Assembly: GCA_017558115.1 (NCBI GenBank)
Contig: JAFYWG010000001.1
Span: 1 to 52,312 of the forward strand
DNA from: Alistipes sp.
GTDB lineage: Bacteria; Bacteroidota; Bacteroidia; Bacteroidales; Rikenellaceae
DNA: 52,312 nucleotides
Reading direction: 5' to 3'
The notes under the pieces are model-generated. The model ran no database searches. It had not been told where the DNA came from and saw only the letters and a list, made by a program, of their open reading frames with translations. A program made the translations under genes and the position numbers. Below, one piece after another: positions 37,594 to 44,346 of the stretch. Within the stretch, counting starts at the first letter, position 1. Every line of letters starts with the position of its first letter.

Positions 37594-37630
37594 ACTCCCG
37601 CAGGGTAACTCCTCGCGGGAGTTTTTTTTT
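37594..37630 (+). terminator. Rho-independent terminator after trxA
   Basis: ACTCCCGC (37594-37601) pairs with GCGGGAGT (37615-37622), with a 13-nt loop, followed by an uninterrupted run of T to 37630. This is the clearest intrinsic terminator in the window. Confidence 0.9.
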
Positions 37631-37661
37631 AAGAGACTTAAGGGACATAAGAGAGAAAAGA

Positions 37662-37697
37662 GAATTTAGAGAATTTAGAGAATTTAGGGAGTTTAAG
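37662..37697. repeat. Four tandem 9-nt repeats
   Basis: GAATTTAGA, GAATTTAGA, GAATTTAGG and GAGTTTAAG lie head to tail. On the plus strand they stay open in the frame of the small HTH ORF that follows (EFR-EFR-EFR-EFK). TTTAGGGAG (37683-37691) also pairs with CTCCCTAAA (37713-37721). Confidence 0.75.
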
Positions 37698-37877
37698 GTG
37701 ACATTCCCTAATCTCCCTAAACTCTATCATCCCTATCGTCTCAAAAAAAAGGAGCGCGACGAGAAGATAGAACAGGTACGCGCCATGCGCGAGGAGGGCA
37801 AGAGTTACCGACAAATCGCCGAGGAGTTGGGGTACAAGAGCATATCCTCCATACACACTCTGCTAAAACAAGAGTAG
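37698..37877 (+). CDS. Small helix-turn-helix ORF (possible gene remnant)
   Basis: A 59-codon ORF starting with GTG. From about residue 20 it reads as a helix-turn-helix: DEKIEQVRAMREEGKSYRQI followed by AEELGYKSISSIHTLLKQE. The GKSYRQIAEELGY core is typical of DNA-binding HTH domains of transposases, recombinases or phage-type regulators. There is no start motif or partner domain, so it may be the C-terminal remnant of a longer mobile-element protein, or a tiny regulator. Codon use looks coding (many GAG, CGC, ATC codons). It sits directly before the first 41-nt palindrome. I do not recognise a family. Confidence 0.45.
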   Translation: MTFPNLPKLYHPYRLKKKERDEKIEQVRAMREEGKSYRQIAEELGYKSISSIHTLLKQE

Positions 37878-37884
37878 TTCGCTT

Positions 37885-37925
37885 GTTCGTTCGTTCGTTT
37901 TTCCTATAAAAAAGAACGAACGAAC
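37885..37925. repeat. 41-nt palindromic element, copy A
   Basis: Arms begin GTTCGTTCGTTC and end GAACGAACGAAC around a T-rich/A-rich centre with CCTATA. The reverse complement of this copy matches copy B (38311-38351) at 40 of 41 positions, so the two are inverted copies of one element. As RNA it would fold into a hairpin of about 17 bp. Confidence 0.9.
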
Positions 37926-38003
37926 AATAGAGACGAGAGAGACCCAAGGAGACCGAGGAGACCGAGAGAAGTCGCGGACAGCAGTCGATAGCATCTTCTC
38001 TTT

Positions 38004-38051
38004 GGTCCCATGGTCTCTTAGGTCCCATGGTCTCTTAGGTCCCATGGTCCC
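38004..38051. repeat. 17-nt tandem repeat, 2.8 copies
   Basis: GGTCCCATGGTCTCTTA occurs at 38004-38020 and 38021-38037 exactly, with a partial third copy ending in GGTCCC at 38051. Each unit carries the palindrome CCATGG. Weaker GGAGACCGA repeats lie just upstream (about 37939-37962). Confidence 0.85.
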
Positions 38052-38072
38052 AAAAAAAATTATTATATCACT

Positions 38073-38513
38073 ATGACACAATATAGATATCAGTTAGAGA
38101 GATACCGAGGTCGTAGCACACGCCATGTATGTCCTCAGTGTGGTAGAAAAAATGTATTTACTCGGTATGTGGATACAGAAAATAATAATATATATATCAG
38201 TGATAATGTAGGTAAGTGTAATCGTCTTGATAAATGTGGTTATCACTATACACCACATCAATACTTTACTGATAACCCATGGAAGCGAGATACGCCGAGG
38301 AGGGAAGAGTGTTCGTTCGTTCTTTTTCATAGGAAAAACGAACGAACGAACAACAAACTTCCACCCGAGCCCAAGAGGGTATCAGCGGGGTTGCCCCGTA
38401 GGGTATTGGATGCTACGATGACCGAGAATTGCGCATACCTCGCATGGCTCGAGAGGCGCTTCGGTAGCGAGAGGGGCGCAGACTTTGCAGACAATGCTAA
38501 TAACAACTACTAA
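38073..38513 (+). pseudogene. 3'-truncated zinc-ribbon protein of mobile-element type
   Basis: A 146-residue ORF. The N-terminus has a zinc ribbon (Cys20, Cys23, Cys49, Cys55 in HVCPQCGRKN and GKCNRLDKCGYHYTP). It resembles the start of the primase-like DUF6371/PG0870 proteins carried by Bacteroidales mobile elements, which are usually more than twice this length. After PHQYFTDNPW, an in-frame copy of the 41-nt palindrome adds about 14 residues (SFVLFHRKNERTNN). The family-like text then resumes (LPRRVLDATMTENCAYLAWL) and stops at ADNANNNY. I read it as an element remnant that has lost its C-terminal domain; a short functional protein is possible. Confidence 0.6.
38311..38351. repeat. 41-nt palindromic element, copy B (inside the zinc-ribbon ORF)
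   Basis: GTTCGTTCGTTC and GAACGAACGAAC arms flank a centre containing CATAGG. This is the inverted copy of the element at 37885-37925 with one difference. It is inserted without breaking the reading frame of the surrounding ORF. Confidence 0.9.
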
Positions 38514-38532
38514 TTACCCATTTCTGCCGAAT

Positions 38533-38550
38533 ACCCCCATAAATGGGGGT
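38533..38550. promoter_or_regulatory. Operator-like palindrome at the TonB receptor promoter
   Basis: ACCCCCAT (38533-38540) and ATGGGGGT (38543-38550) form a perfect 8-bp inverted repeat with a 2-nt centre. Its last base is the first T of the -33 TTG, a position where a bound repressor would block RNA polymerase. The regulator is unknown. Confidence 0.55.
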
Positions 38551-38580
38551 TGTGTATTTGGTGGGGGTGTTGTACTTTTG
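38550..38580 (+). promoter_or_regulatory. Promoter of the TonB receptor gene
   Basis: TTG (38550-38552), a 20-nt spacer and TACTTTTG (38573-38580) fit the Bacteroidetes consensus exactly. Only 4 nt lie between the box and the ATG at 38585. Confidence 0.7.
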
Positions 38581-38584
38581 CGGC

Positions 38585-40840
38585 ATGAAAGGAATAATAG
38601 CAATATTAGCACTTGCATTCGCTAACCCAACGACGGAGGTAGAGGATAACTCCATACCTACCGACACACTACATATAGAGCGTATCGAGGTCACGGCATC
38701 GCTAAAGAGTGACGACGCACTACGCACCCCCGTAGCCTCTACTCAGCTATCGATGCACCGCATTGAGCGCATGGGCGTATCCTCCATTAAGGACGTGTCG
38801 CTCATAGCGCCCAACTTCTACCAGCCAGACTACGGCTCATCCATCACCTCGTCGATATATGTGCGTGGTTTCGGCTCGCGTATCGACCAGCCCGTGCTTG
38901 GTGTCACCATCGACGACATACCTCTAATGAATAAGAATATCTACGACTTCGACTTCTACGATATTCGCAAGGTGGAGCTACTACGCGGACCTCAGGGCAC
39001 ACTCTATGGCCGTAACACCTCGGGTGGCGTGATGAACATTACTACCCTCTCGCCCCTATCGTGGACGGGCCTACGCCTCATGGCCGAGTACTCGACAATG
39101 ACGTCGTATCGCGCTTCGGCAGCCTACTATGCCCGCCCCCGCGACAACTTCGGCATATCTGTCGCAGCACACTTCGACCACGACGGCGGCTACTTCCGAA
39201 ATACCTACACCGATAAGATGTGCGACTGGGGCAATAGCGCCTCAGCACGCCTACGCATGCAGTGGCTCTTAAAGCGCGGCTGGAGCCTCGATAACTCCCT
39301 AAATATTGGCTACACAGACGAAGGAGGCTACGCCTACCACCACTACAATGCCGAGGTCGAAAGCCTCGAGGCAGTGGCATATAACGACCCCGCGGGGTAT
39401 AAGCGTCTGGCAATAAACGAGGGACTTGTAGTCAAGTATAAGGGTGATAAAATTGAGTTCTCGAGTGCTACGAGCTATCAGTACCTCGACGACGTGATGA
39501 CCCTCGACCAAGACTTCACGCCCAAGTCGATGTTCACGATGCAGCAGATGCAGCGCGAGCACACCATAACCGAGGAGGTGGTATTCCGCAATGCCAACCG
39601 CACACAGCGCTGGCAGTGGCTCACGGGAGCCTTCGCCTTTGCTAAGTGGCTCGACATGTCCTCGCCCGTGACGTTTAAGCGCGACGGCATCGATGACCTT
39701 ATTTTGGGCAACATAAACAAGGGTCTGCACACTGTATTTCCCGATAACAACATGTTCATCGGTGGCAACAACTTCGTCATAAACAGCGACTTCCACATAC
39801 CCACATATGGCACGGCGCTATATCATCAGTCCTCGTTCCGCCTCGGCAACTGGCAGCTCACCGCAGGCATACGCCTCGACATGGAGTATAGCACAATGAG
39901 CTACAACTCCAACGCCACCATACCCTACATGTTCGACCTGACTATGAGCGACTACCATAGCCTATACAGCGAATTTAAGGGCCGAGAGAGTCAGCTCTTC
40001 TTCGAGGTGCTACCCAAGATTGCTGCGGAGTATAATTTCACACAAGGCTCTGCCTACGCCACCATCACACGTGGCTACAAAGCAGGAGGCTTCAACACGC
40101 AGATATTCTCGGACATCCTCCAAGCAAAGATGATGTCGGATATGATGTCCGACTTGGGCATAGAGCTTGATGGCGTGGGCGGCACGACCTACGACACCGC
40201 CTCGGCTACGCGCTACAAGCCCGAAACAAGCTGGAACTTCGAGTTAGGCACACACCTACGCCCCACGGCGGGGTTGAGCATCGATGCCTCACTCTTCTGG
40301 ATAGAGTGCTTCGACCAGCAGGTGACAGTGCTCCCCCATGGTCAGAATACGGGACGCATGATGTCGAACGCTGCACGTGCCCGCAGCTTCGGTGCTGAGC
40401 TCAGCGTGGACTACACCCACAAAGGCTTCAATATACGTGGCGACTACGGCTATACCAATGCCCGCTTCCGCGAGTATAACGACGGCATGGGCAACTATGC
40501 TGGCAACCGCCTCCCCTACGCCCCCGAGCATACTGCACTCGTTGTGGCATCCTACACATGGCACTTCAACCACCCCACACTCCGCTACCTGACGCTCTCG
40601 GCCGACTGGCGAGGCACAGGTTCGATATACTGGAACGAGGCAAATACCCATCGCCAGCCCTTCTACTCGATGTTGGGCGCACAGGCGACACTACGCATAA
40701 ATAACTTCGAGCTAACATTATGGGGTCGCAACCTTACGAACACCGACTACAACGTCTTCTACTTCAAGAGCGTTGGCGAGGAGTTCTTCTCTAAGGGTGC
40801 ACCCGTACATGGAGGCATAAAATTAAACTTCAATCTATAA
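38585..40840 (+). CDS. TonB-dependent outer-membrane receptor
   Basis: A 751-residue receptor with a short signal peptide (MKGIIAILALAFA). A plug domain follows (about 35-155: IERIEVTAS, SIYVRGFGSRIDQPVLGVTI, VELLRGPQGTLYGRNTSGGVMNITT), then a 22-strand-type barrel ending in KLNFNL. It lacks the carboxypeptidase-regulatory N-terminal domain of SusC proteins. It therefore belongs to the classical siderophore/heme/cobalamin-like receptors; the ligand cannot be read. The ATG at 38585 follows the promoter directly, and an upstream in-frame start at 38543 lies within the promoter. The small lipoprotein gene follows after 8 nt. Confidence 0.92.
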   Translation: MKGIIAILALAFANPTTEVEDNSIPTDTLHIERIEVTASLKSDDALRTPVASTQLSMHRIERMGVSSIKDVSLIAPNFYQPDYGSSITSSIYVRGFGSRIDQPVLGVTIDDIPLMNKNIYDFDFYDIRKVELLRGPQGTLYGRNTSGGVMNITTLSPLSWTGLRLMAEYSTMTSYRASAAYYARPRDNFGISVAAHFDHDGGYFRNTYTDKMCDWGNSASARLRMQWLLKRGWSLDNSLNIGYTDEGGYAYHHYNAEVESLEAVAYNDPAGYKRLAINEGLVVKYKGDKIEFSSATSYQYLDDVMTLDQDFTPKSMFTMQQMQREHTITEEVVFRNANRTQRWQWLTGAFAFAKWLDMSSPVTFKRDGIDDLILGNINKGLHTVFPDNNMFIGGNNFVINSDFHIPTYGTALYHQSSFRLGNWQLTAGIRLDMEYSTMSYNSNATIPYMFDLTMSDYHSLYSEFKGRESQLFFEVLPKIAAEYNFTQGSAYATITRGYKAGGFNTQIFSDILQAKMMSDMMSDLGIELDGVGGTTYDTASATRYKPETSWNFELGTHLRPTAGLSIDASLFWIECFDQQVTVLPHGQNTGRMMSNAARARSFGAELSVDYTHKGFNIRGDYGYTNARFREYNDGMGNYAGNRLPYAPEHTALVVASYTWHFNHPTLRYLTLSADWRGTGSIYWNEANTHRQPFYSMLGAQATLRINNFELTLWGRNLTNTDYNVFYFKSVGEEFFSKGAPVHGGIKLNFNL

Positions 40841-40848
40841 AACAAACT

Positions 40849-41298
40849 ATGAACAAGCTAAGACTACTTTTAATTGCACTTGCAGGCCTTATGGTTGTAG
40901 CCTGCGAGAATGGTAAGAACAACGACCTCCCAAAGAACCCCGATAGCACATGCTACAAGGGTAAGATGACGGTAGACCAGAACGATGGCGCCTTCTACGT
41001 ACAGACAGACGTAGAGGTGGACTACGAGATTAAGGATGGCAAGCTCAACTTCGTCATGTACAAGGTTAAGTTCGCCTCGGGCATGCCCGTTAAGCTCGAC
41101 ATGGTCGTGGAGGGCGCAAGCTATGAGGAGACAGCCAACGGCTACACCATCTCGGGCGATAAAATTGTGCCCTACGCTATGGGTGGCCCCTTCGAGCAGT
41201 TCACCATCACCAACCTCGTGGGCTCAGTCAACGACAATAAGATGACCCTCTCGTTCATGTGCGGCGGATACCCCGTAGAGTACGAGGGAACAAAATAG
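40849..41298 (+). CDS. Small calycin-like lipoprotein paired with the TonB receptor
   Basis: A 149-residue lipoprotein with Cys19 in the lipobox MVVAC, then an Asn/Asp/Lys/Pro linker. The body reads as a small beta-barrel: CYKGKMTVDQNDGAFYVQTD, GKLNFVMYKVKFASGMPVKLDMVVEGASY, FTITNLVGSVNDNKMTLSF. This resembles the calycin-like domain proteins of Bacteroides. It starts 8 nt after the receptor, so it probably binds or hands over the same ligand at the outer membrane (inference). A hairpin terminator follows (41319-41344). Confidence 0.72.
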   Translation: MNKLRLLLIALAGLMVVACENGKNNDLPKNPDSTCYKGKMTVDQNDGAFYVQTDVEVDYEIKDGKLNFVMYKVKFASGMPVKLDMVVEGASYEETANGYTISGDKIVPYAMGGPFEQFTITNLVGSVNDNKMTLSFMCGGYPVEYEGTK

Positions 41299-41318
41299 TA
41301 ACCACAGAGCACAAAAAT

Positions 41319-41344
41319 AGGGCTACTCCTCCAGGGGTAGCCCT
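41319..41344. terminator. Bidirectional hairpin between the lipoprotein and fprA-like genes
   Basis: AGGGCTAC (41319-41326) pairs with GTAGCCCT (41337-41344). The stem extends by three more pairs, one of them G-T, to a 4-nt TCCA loop. It resembles the hairpin at 15281-15305 and likewise lies between convergent genes. Confidence 0.7.
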
Positions 41345-41365
41345 TACTATTATATGTTATGCAAA

Positions 41366-42529
41366 CTATGCCAATACCTCATCTGCCAAACGCTCCAAAG
41401 CGGGGATGTCGCTGGGCTTGAGTGTCGACATGATGGTCACCATGCTCTCAGCCACCGACACATCCTTGAACGTGTCGATAATCTTGCGCATAGCCTTACC
41501 TGCGGTGGGAGCCCATGAGCCATTCTCGATGATGCCGATGCGACGCTTAGAGAAGTTCTTGATAGCGAGGTGGTGCAAGAAGTCGTGCATGGGTGGGAAT
41601 ACGTCCGAGTCGTACGATGCCGCAGCAACAACCAATCGGCTATAACGGAAGGCATCCTCCACAGCCTTCGACATATCGCAGCGCGACAAGTCGTGAACGA
41701 TAACGTTCTCCGCACCCTTAGCCTTCAATATCTCGGCAAACTTACGCGCTGTCTGTGCCGTGTTGCCATGGATAGATGCAAATGCCACTACCACACCCTC
41801 AGTCTCGGGTTCATACTTACTCCACTTGTCGTAGAGGCCGATGTAGTAGCCGAGGTTCTCCGTAAGCACAGGGCCGTGTGTTGGGCAGATGATGGCGATA
41901 TCGAGCGTAGCGGCCTTCTTAAGGAGTGCCTGAACAGGTGCACCATACTTACCACATATATTAATATAGTAGCGACGTGCCTCGTCTGTCCAATCCTCAT
42001 TGCAGCTCAAAGCACCAAACTTACCAAAGCCATCAGCCGAGAAGAGGACCTTGTCGAAACTCTCATAAGACACCATAACCTCAGGCCAGTGCACCATAGG
42101 TGCCATAGCGAAGTGAAGTGTACGCTCACCCAATGGGAGTGTATCACCCTCCTTAACGCCACGTGTGCGACCCTCAAAAGCAGTGTCAGAGAAGAAGTTA
42201 GGCAACATCTTAACCGCCTTATCCGAAGCAACAACCTCCATATCGGGGTACTCAGCCATGACACGAGCGATAGTACCAGCATGGTCGGGCTCGAGGTGCT
42301 GAACTACGAGGTAGTCGGGCTTGCGACCAGCGAGTGCAGTCTTTAGGTTCTCCAACCACTCGTCAGCCTTGCGAAGGTCTACGGTATCCATCACCGCCAC
42401 CTTCTCATCGAGGATAACATATGAGTTATAAGCAACACCATTAGGCACTACATACTGGCTCTCGAATAGATCGATATCTGTATCGTCTACTCCGATATAG
42501 ACTATTTTTTCGGTTATATTCTTAATCAT
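41366..42529 (-). CDS. Flavodiiron protein (FprA/Rbo-type oxygen or NO reductase)
   Basis: A 387-residue flavodiiron protein. The N-terminal metallo-beta-lactamase-like domain has the diiron motif HLEPDHAG (His78, Glu80, Asp82, His83), the MVHWPEVMVSY and LFSADGFG segments, and CPTHGPVL. The C-terminal flavodoxin domain (about 245-387) begins VVVAFASIHGNTAQTARKF. Such enzymes reduce O2 to water or NO to N2O in anaerobes. The ATG at 42529 gives a normal N-terminus; an upstream in-frame start at 42586 adds AT-rich intergenic sequence. It is divergent from the zinc transporter genes. Confidence 0.93.
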   Translation of the reverse strand: MIKNITEKIVYIGVDDTDIDLFESQYVVPNGVAYNSYVILDEKVAVMDTVDLRKADEWLENLKTALAGRKPDYLVVQHLEPDHAGTIARVMAEYPDMEVVASDKAVKMLPNFFSDTAFEGRTRGVKEGDTLPLGERTLHFAMAPMVHWPEVMVSYESFDKVLFSADGFGKFGALSCNEDWTDEARRYYINICGKYGAPVQALLKKAATLDIAIICPTHGPVLTENLGYYIGLYDKWSKYEPETEGVVVAFASIHGNTAQTARKFAEILKAKGAENVIVHDLSRCDMSKAVEDAFRYSRLVVAAASYDSDVFPPMHDFLHHLAIKNFSKRRIGIIENGSWAPTAGKAMRKIIDTFKDVSVAESMVTIMSTLKPSDIPALERLADEVLA

Positions 42530-42606
42530 TTTGCATAAGTTTATAATTTGCGTCACAAATATCTTATTTTTTGCCGATAAAAACAAAATTTTTGCACACT
42601 TTTTTA

Positions 42607-42614
42607 TACCTTTG
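42607..42614 (+). promoter_or_regulatory. -7 box of the zinc transporter promoter
   Basis: TACCTTTG lies 30 nt before the ATG at 42645, in an AT-rich region. A TTG at the usual distance is missing. No clear Zur-type palindrome was seen. Confidence 0.4.
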
Positions 42615-42644
42615 CCTTCACATTTTTTAAAAGATTATATTACA

Positions 42645-43487
42645 ATGCAAAAAATAGCAACATTAATATTGAGCATCCTACTAATTGTGGGTTGTGCCTC
42701 AAATAGCACAAGTGACAAAAAGACTATATATGTAACGATCACTCCGATGCAGGCTATCGTTGAGGAGATTACGGTGGGTGACTTCAATGTAGAAGTCATT
42801 GTGCCCAAGGGAGCAAGCCCAGAGACCTTCGAGCCTACGCCTAAGCAGGTTACTGCATTTAGCGACGCTGAGTTCATCTTCTCTACGGGTCTCATCGACT
42901 TCGAGCAGAGCCTTGTAAACCGTATTAGTGGCGACGCCGAGGTTGTAAACCTCTCGAAGGGCATAGAGCTTATCGCCGGCAGCTGCTCGCATGGCAACCA
43001 CCAGCATAAGCACGGCGTAGACCCACACATCTGGACCTCGCCACGCGCCTTGCGCACTATGGTTGTCAACGCCCACGACGCCATCATCGCCCACTACCCC
43101 GACTCGGTGAAGTACACCACGGCTACGGAGCAGCTTCTTAAGCGCATCGACGCCTTGGATAGCTACTGTGCAACACGCCTTGAGGGTACTGGTGTCGAGG
43201 CCATGATGATATATCACCCCGCCTACACATACTATGCCCGCGACTACGGCATTGAGCAGATAGCCATTGAGCATGACGGCAAGGAGCCCTCTTTGCGCCA
43301 AACAACAGCACTCATCGACAAGGCTAAGGAGCATGGCGTAAGGGTCATCCTCCGCCAACCTCAGTATAGCGAGGACAAGGTGCGCGCCATAGCTAAGGAT
43401 TGCGGTGCAGAGATCATCACCACCGACCCCCTCTCGGAGGATATATTCGGTGAGATAGAGCGTGTCACAGAGATTATATGCCGTTAA
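42645..43487 (+). CDS. znuA: Zinc ABC transporter substrate-binding lipoprotein (ZnuA-like)
   Basis: A 280-residue cluster A-I metal-binding protein. The lipobox LLIVGC gives Cys17. IYVTITPMQAIVEEI and PKGASPETFEPTPKQVTAF are family motifs. A short His-rich loop (SCSHGNHQHKHGVDPHIW, about 113-130) is the zinc-collecting segment, and MIYHPAYTYYARDYG carries a further His ligand. The His loop favours zinc over manganese. The ATPase gene follows after 2 nt. The start at 42645 is set by the signal peptide. Confidence 0.88.
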   Translation: MQKIATLILSILLIVGCASNSTSDKKTIYVTITPMQAIVEEITVGDFNVEVIVPKGASPETFEPTPKQVTAFSDAEFIFSTGLIDFEQSLVNRISGDAEVVNLSKGIELIAGSCSHGNHQHKHGVDPHIWTSPRALRTMVVNAHDAIIAHYPDSVKYTTATEQLLKRIDALDSYCATRLEGTGVEAMMIYHPAYTYYARDYGIEQIAIEHDGKEPSLRQTTALIDKAKEHGVRVILRQPQYSEDKVRAIAKDCGAEIITTDPLSEDIFGEIERVTEIICR

Positions 43488-43489
43488 CG

Positions 43490-44281
43490 ATGAAACAGCC
43501 CATAATCACCATCCGCGACCTTAGTGTCACGTATGACACGGTGCGTGCTCTGGAGCATGTAGACCTCGATATATACGCCGACGACTTTCTCGGCATCATA
43601 GGCCCTAATGGCGGTGGTAAGAGTACGCTTGTTAAGGCCATCATGGGCATCGTACCCCACCGCGGCACCATAAATTTCGACACCTATATCATGCGCCACG
43701 GCAAGCCTCATATCGGCTACCTACCCCAGGTGTCGTCATTCGACAAGGTCTTTCCCATATCGGTTTTGGAGGTCGTAATGTCGGGCCTTCAGGCTGAGCG
43801 CGGCATGCTACGCTGCTACGGCAAGCAGGAGCGTGAGCGTGCCATGGCAACACTACGTCAGGCACACCTCGACCACCTCGCAAAGCGACCCATAGGTGAA
43901 CTCTCGGGAGGTCAGCTCCAGCGCGTGATGCTATGCCGAGCTATTATCTCCGAACCAAAGCTCTTGGTTCTCGACGAGCCCACCAACTTCGTGGATAACC
44001 ACTTCGAGAATGAGTTATACAACCTCCTCCACCACCTTAGTCACGACATGGCCATTATGATGGTTTCGCATGACATAGGTACTATATCGAGCGTGGTTAA
44101 CAACATCGTCTGCGTCAACCGCCATGTTCACCGCCACGACTCTAACGTCATCACCGAGGAGCAGCTACGCAACTACGACTGCCCGCTGCAGATCATCACC
44201 CACGGCGATGTTCCCCACACCGTCCTCGGCGAACACCACCACTGCCCCCACTGCGAAGTAAAAGATACCACCCAGGGATAG
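43490..44281 (+). CDS. znuC: Metal ABC transporter ATP-binding protein (ZnuC-like)
   Basis: A 263-residue ABC ATPase. Walker A GPNGGGKST is at 38-46, followed by Q-loop LPQVSSFDK, signature GELSGGQLQRVML and Walker B LLVLDEPTNFVD. The C-terminus is rich in His and Cys (HVHRHD, then GEHHHCPHCEVKD), as in zinc-type ATPases. It follows the binding-protein gene by 2 nt. No permease gene follows: the next gene is der on the other strand, so the membrane partner must be encoded elsewhere. The stop codon lies in the loop of a terminator hairpin. Confidence 0.88.
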   Translation: MKQPIITIRDLSVTYDTVRALEHVDLDIYADDFLGIIGPNGGGKSTLVKAIMGIVPHRGTINFDTYIMRHGKPHIGYLPQVSSFDKVFPISVLEVVMSGLQAERGMLRCYGKQERERAMATLRQAHLDHLAKRPIGELSGGQLQRVMLCRAIISEPKLLVLDEPTNFVDNHFENELYNLLHHLSHDMAIMMVSHDIGTISSVVNNIVCVNRHVHRHDSNVITEEQLRNYDCPLQIITHGDVPHTVLGEHHHCPHCEVKDTTQG

Positions 44282-44312
44282 TACAAGAAGTACAGCCCTG
44301 GGTGGTATCTTT
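44261..44312. terminator. 17-bp bidirectional terminator overlapping the end of znuC
   Basis: AAAGATACCACCCAGGG (44261-44277) pairs perfectly with CCCTGGGTGGTATCTTT (44296-44312). The 18-nt loop contains the znuC TAG and an inner GTAC/GTAC pairing. It lies between convergent znuC and der. Confidence 0.85.
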
Positions 44313-44346
44313 TGGAATGGGTCGACAATGACCTCTTATCAAGAAA

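Noticed and set aside
37632..38072. CRISPR array
   Set aside because: The repeats here are 9 nt and 17 nt head-to-tail without unique spacers, and no cas gene is present in the window.
37863..38081. 72-codon minus-strand ORF in the repeat island
   Set aside because: It consists of translated tandem repeats and the palindrome (for example FFFIGKTNERT); low complexity with no domain.
37926..38310. Complete insertion sequence bounded by the two inverted 41-nt elements
   Set aside because: The 385-bp interior has no transposase and the right element lies inside another ORF, so the two copies look like separate insertions rather than the ends of one IS.
41570..42346. 258-codon plus-strand ORF opposite the flavodiiron gene
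   Set aside because: It is antisense to conserved diiron and flavodoxin segments, with no start signal or domain.
42530..42586. Upstream extension of the flavodiiron protein
   Set aside because: It would add 19 residues from AT-rich intergenic DNA; family proteins start at the equivalent of MIKNITEK.
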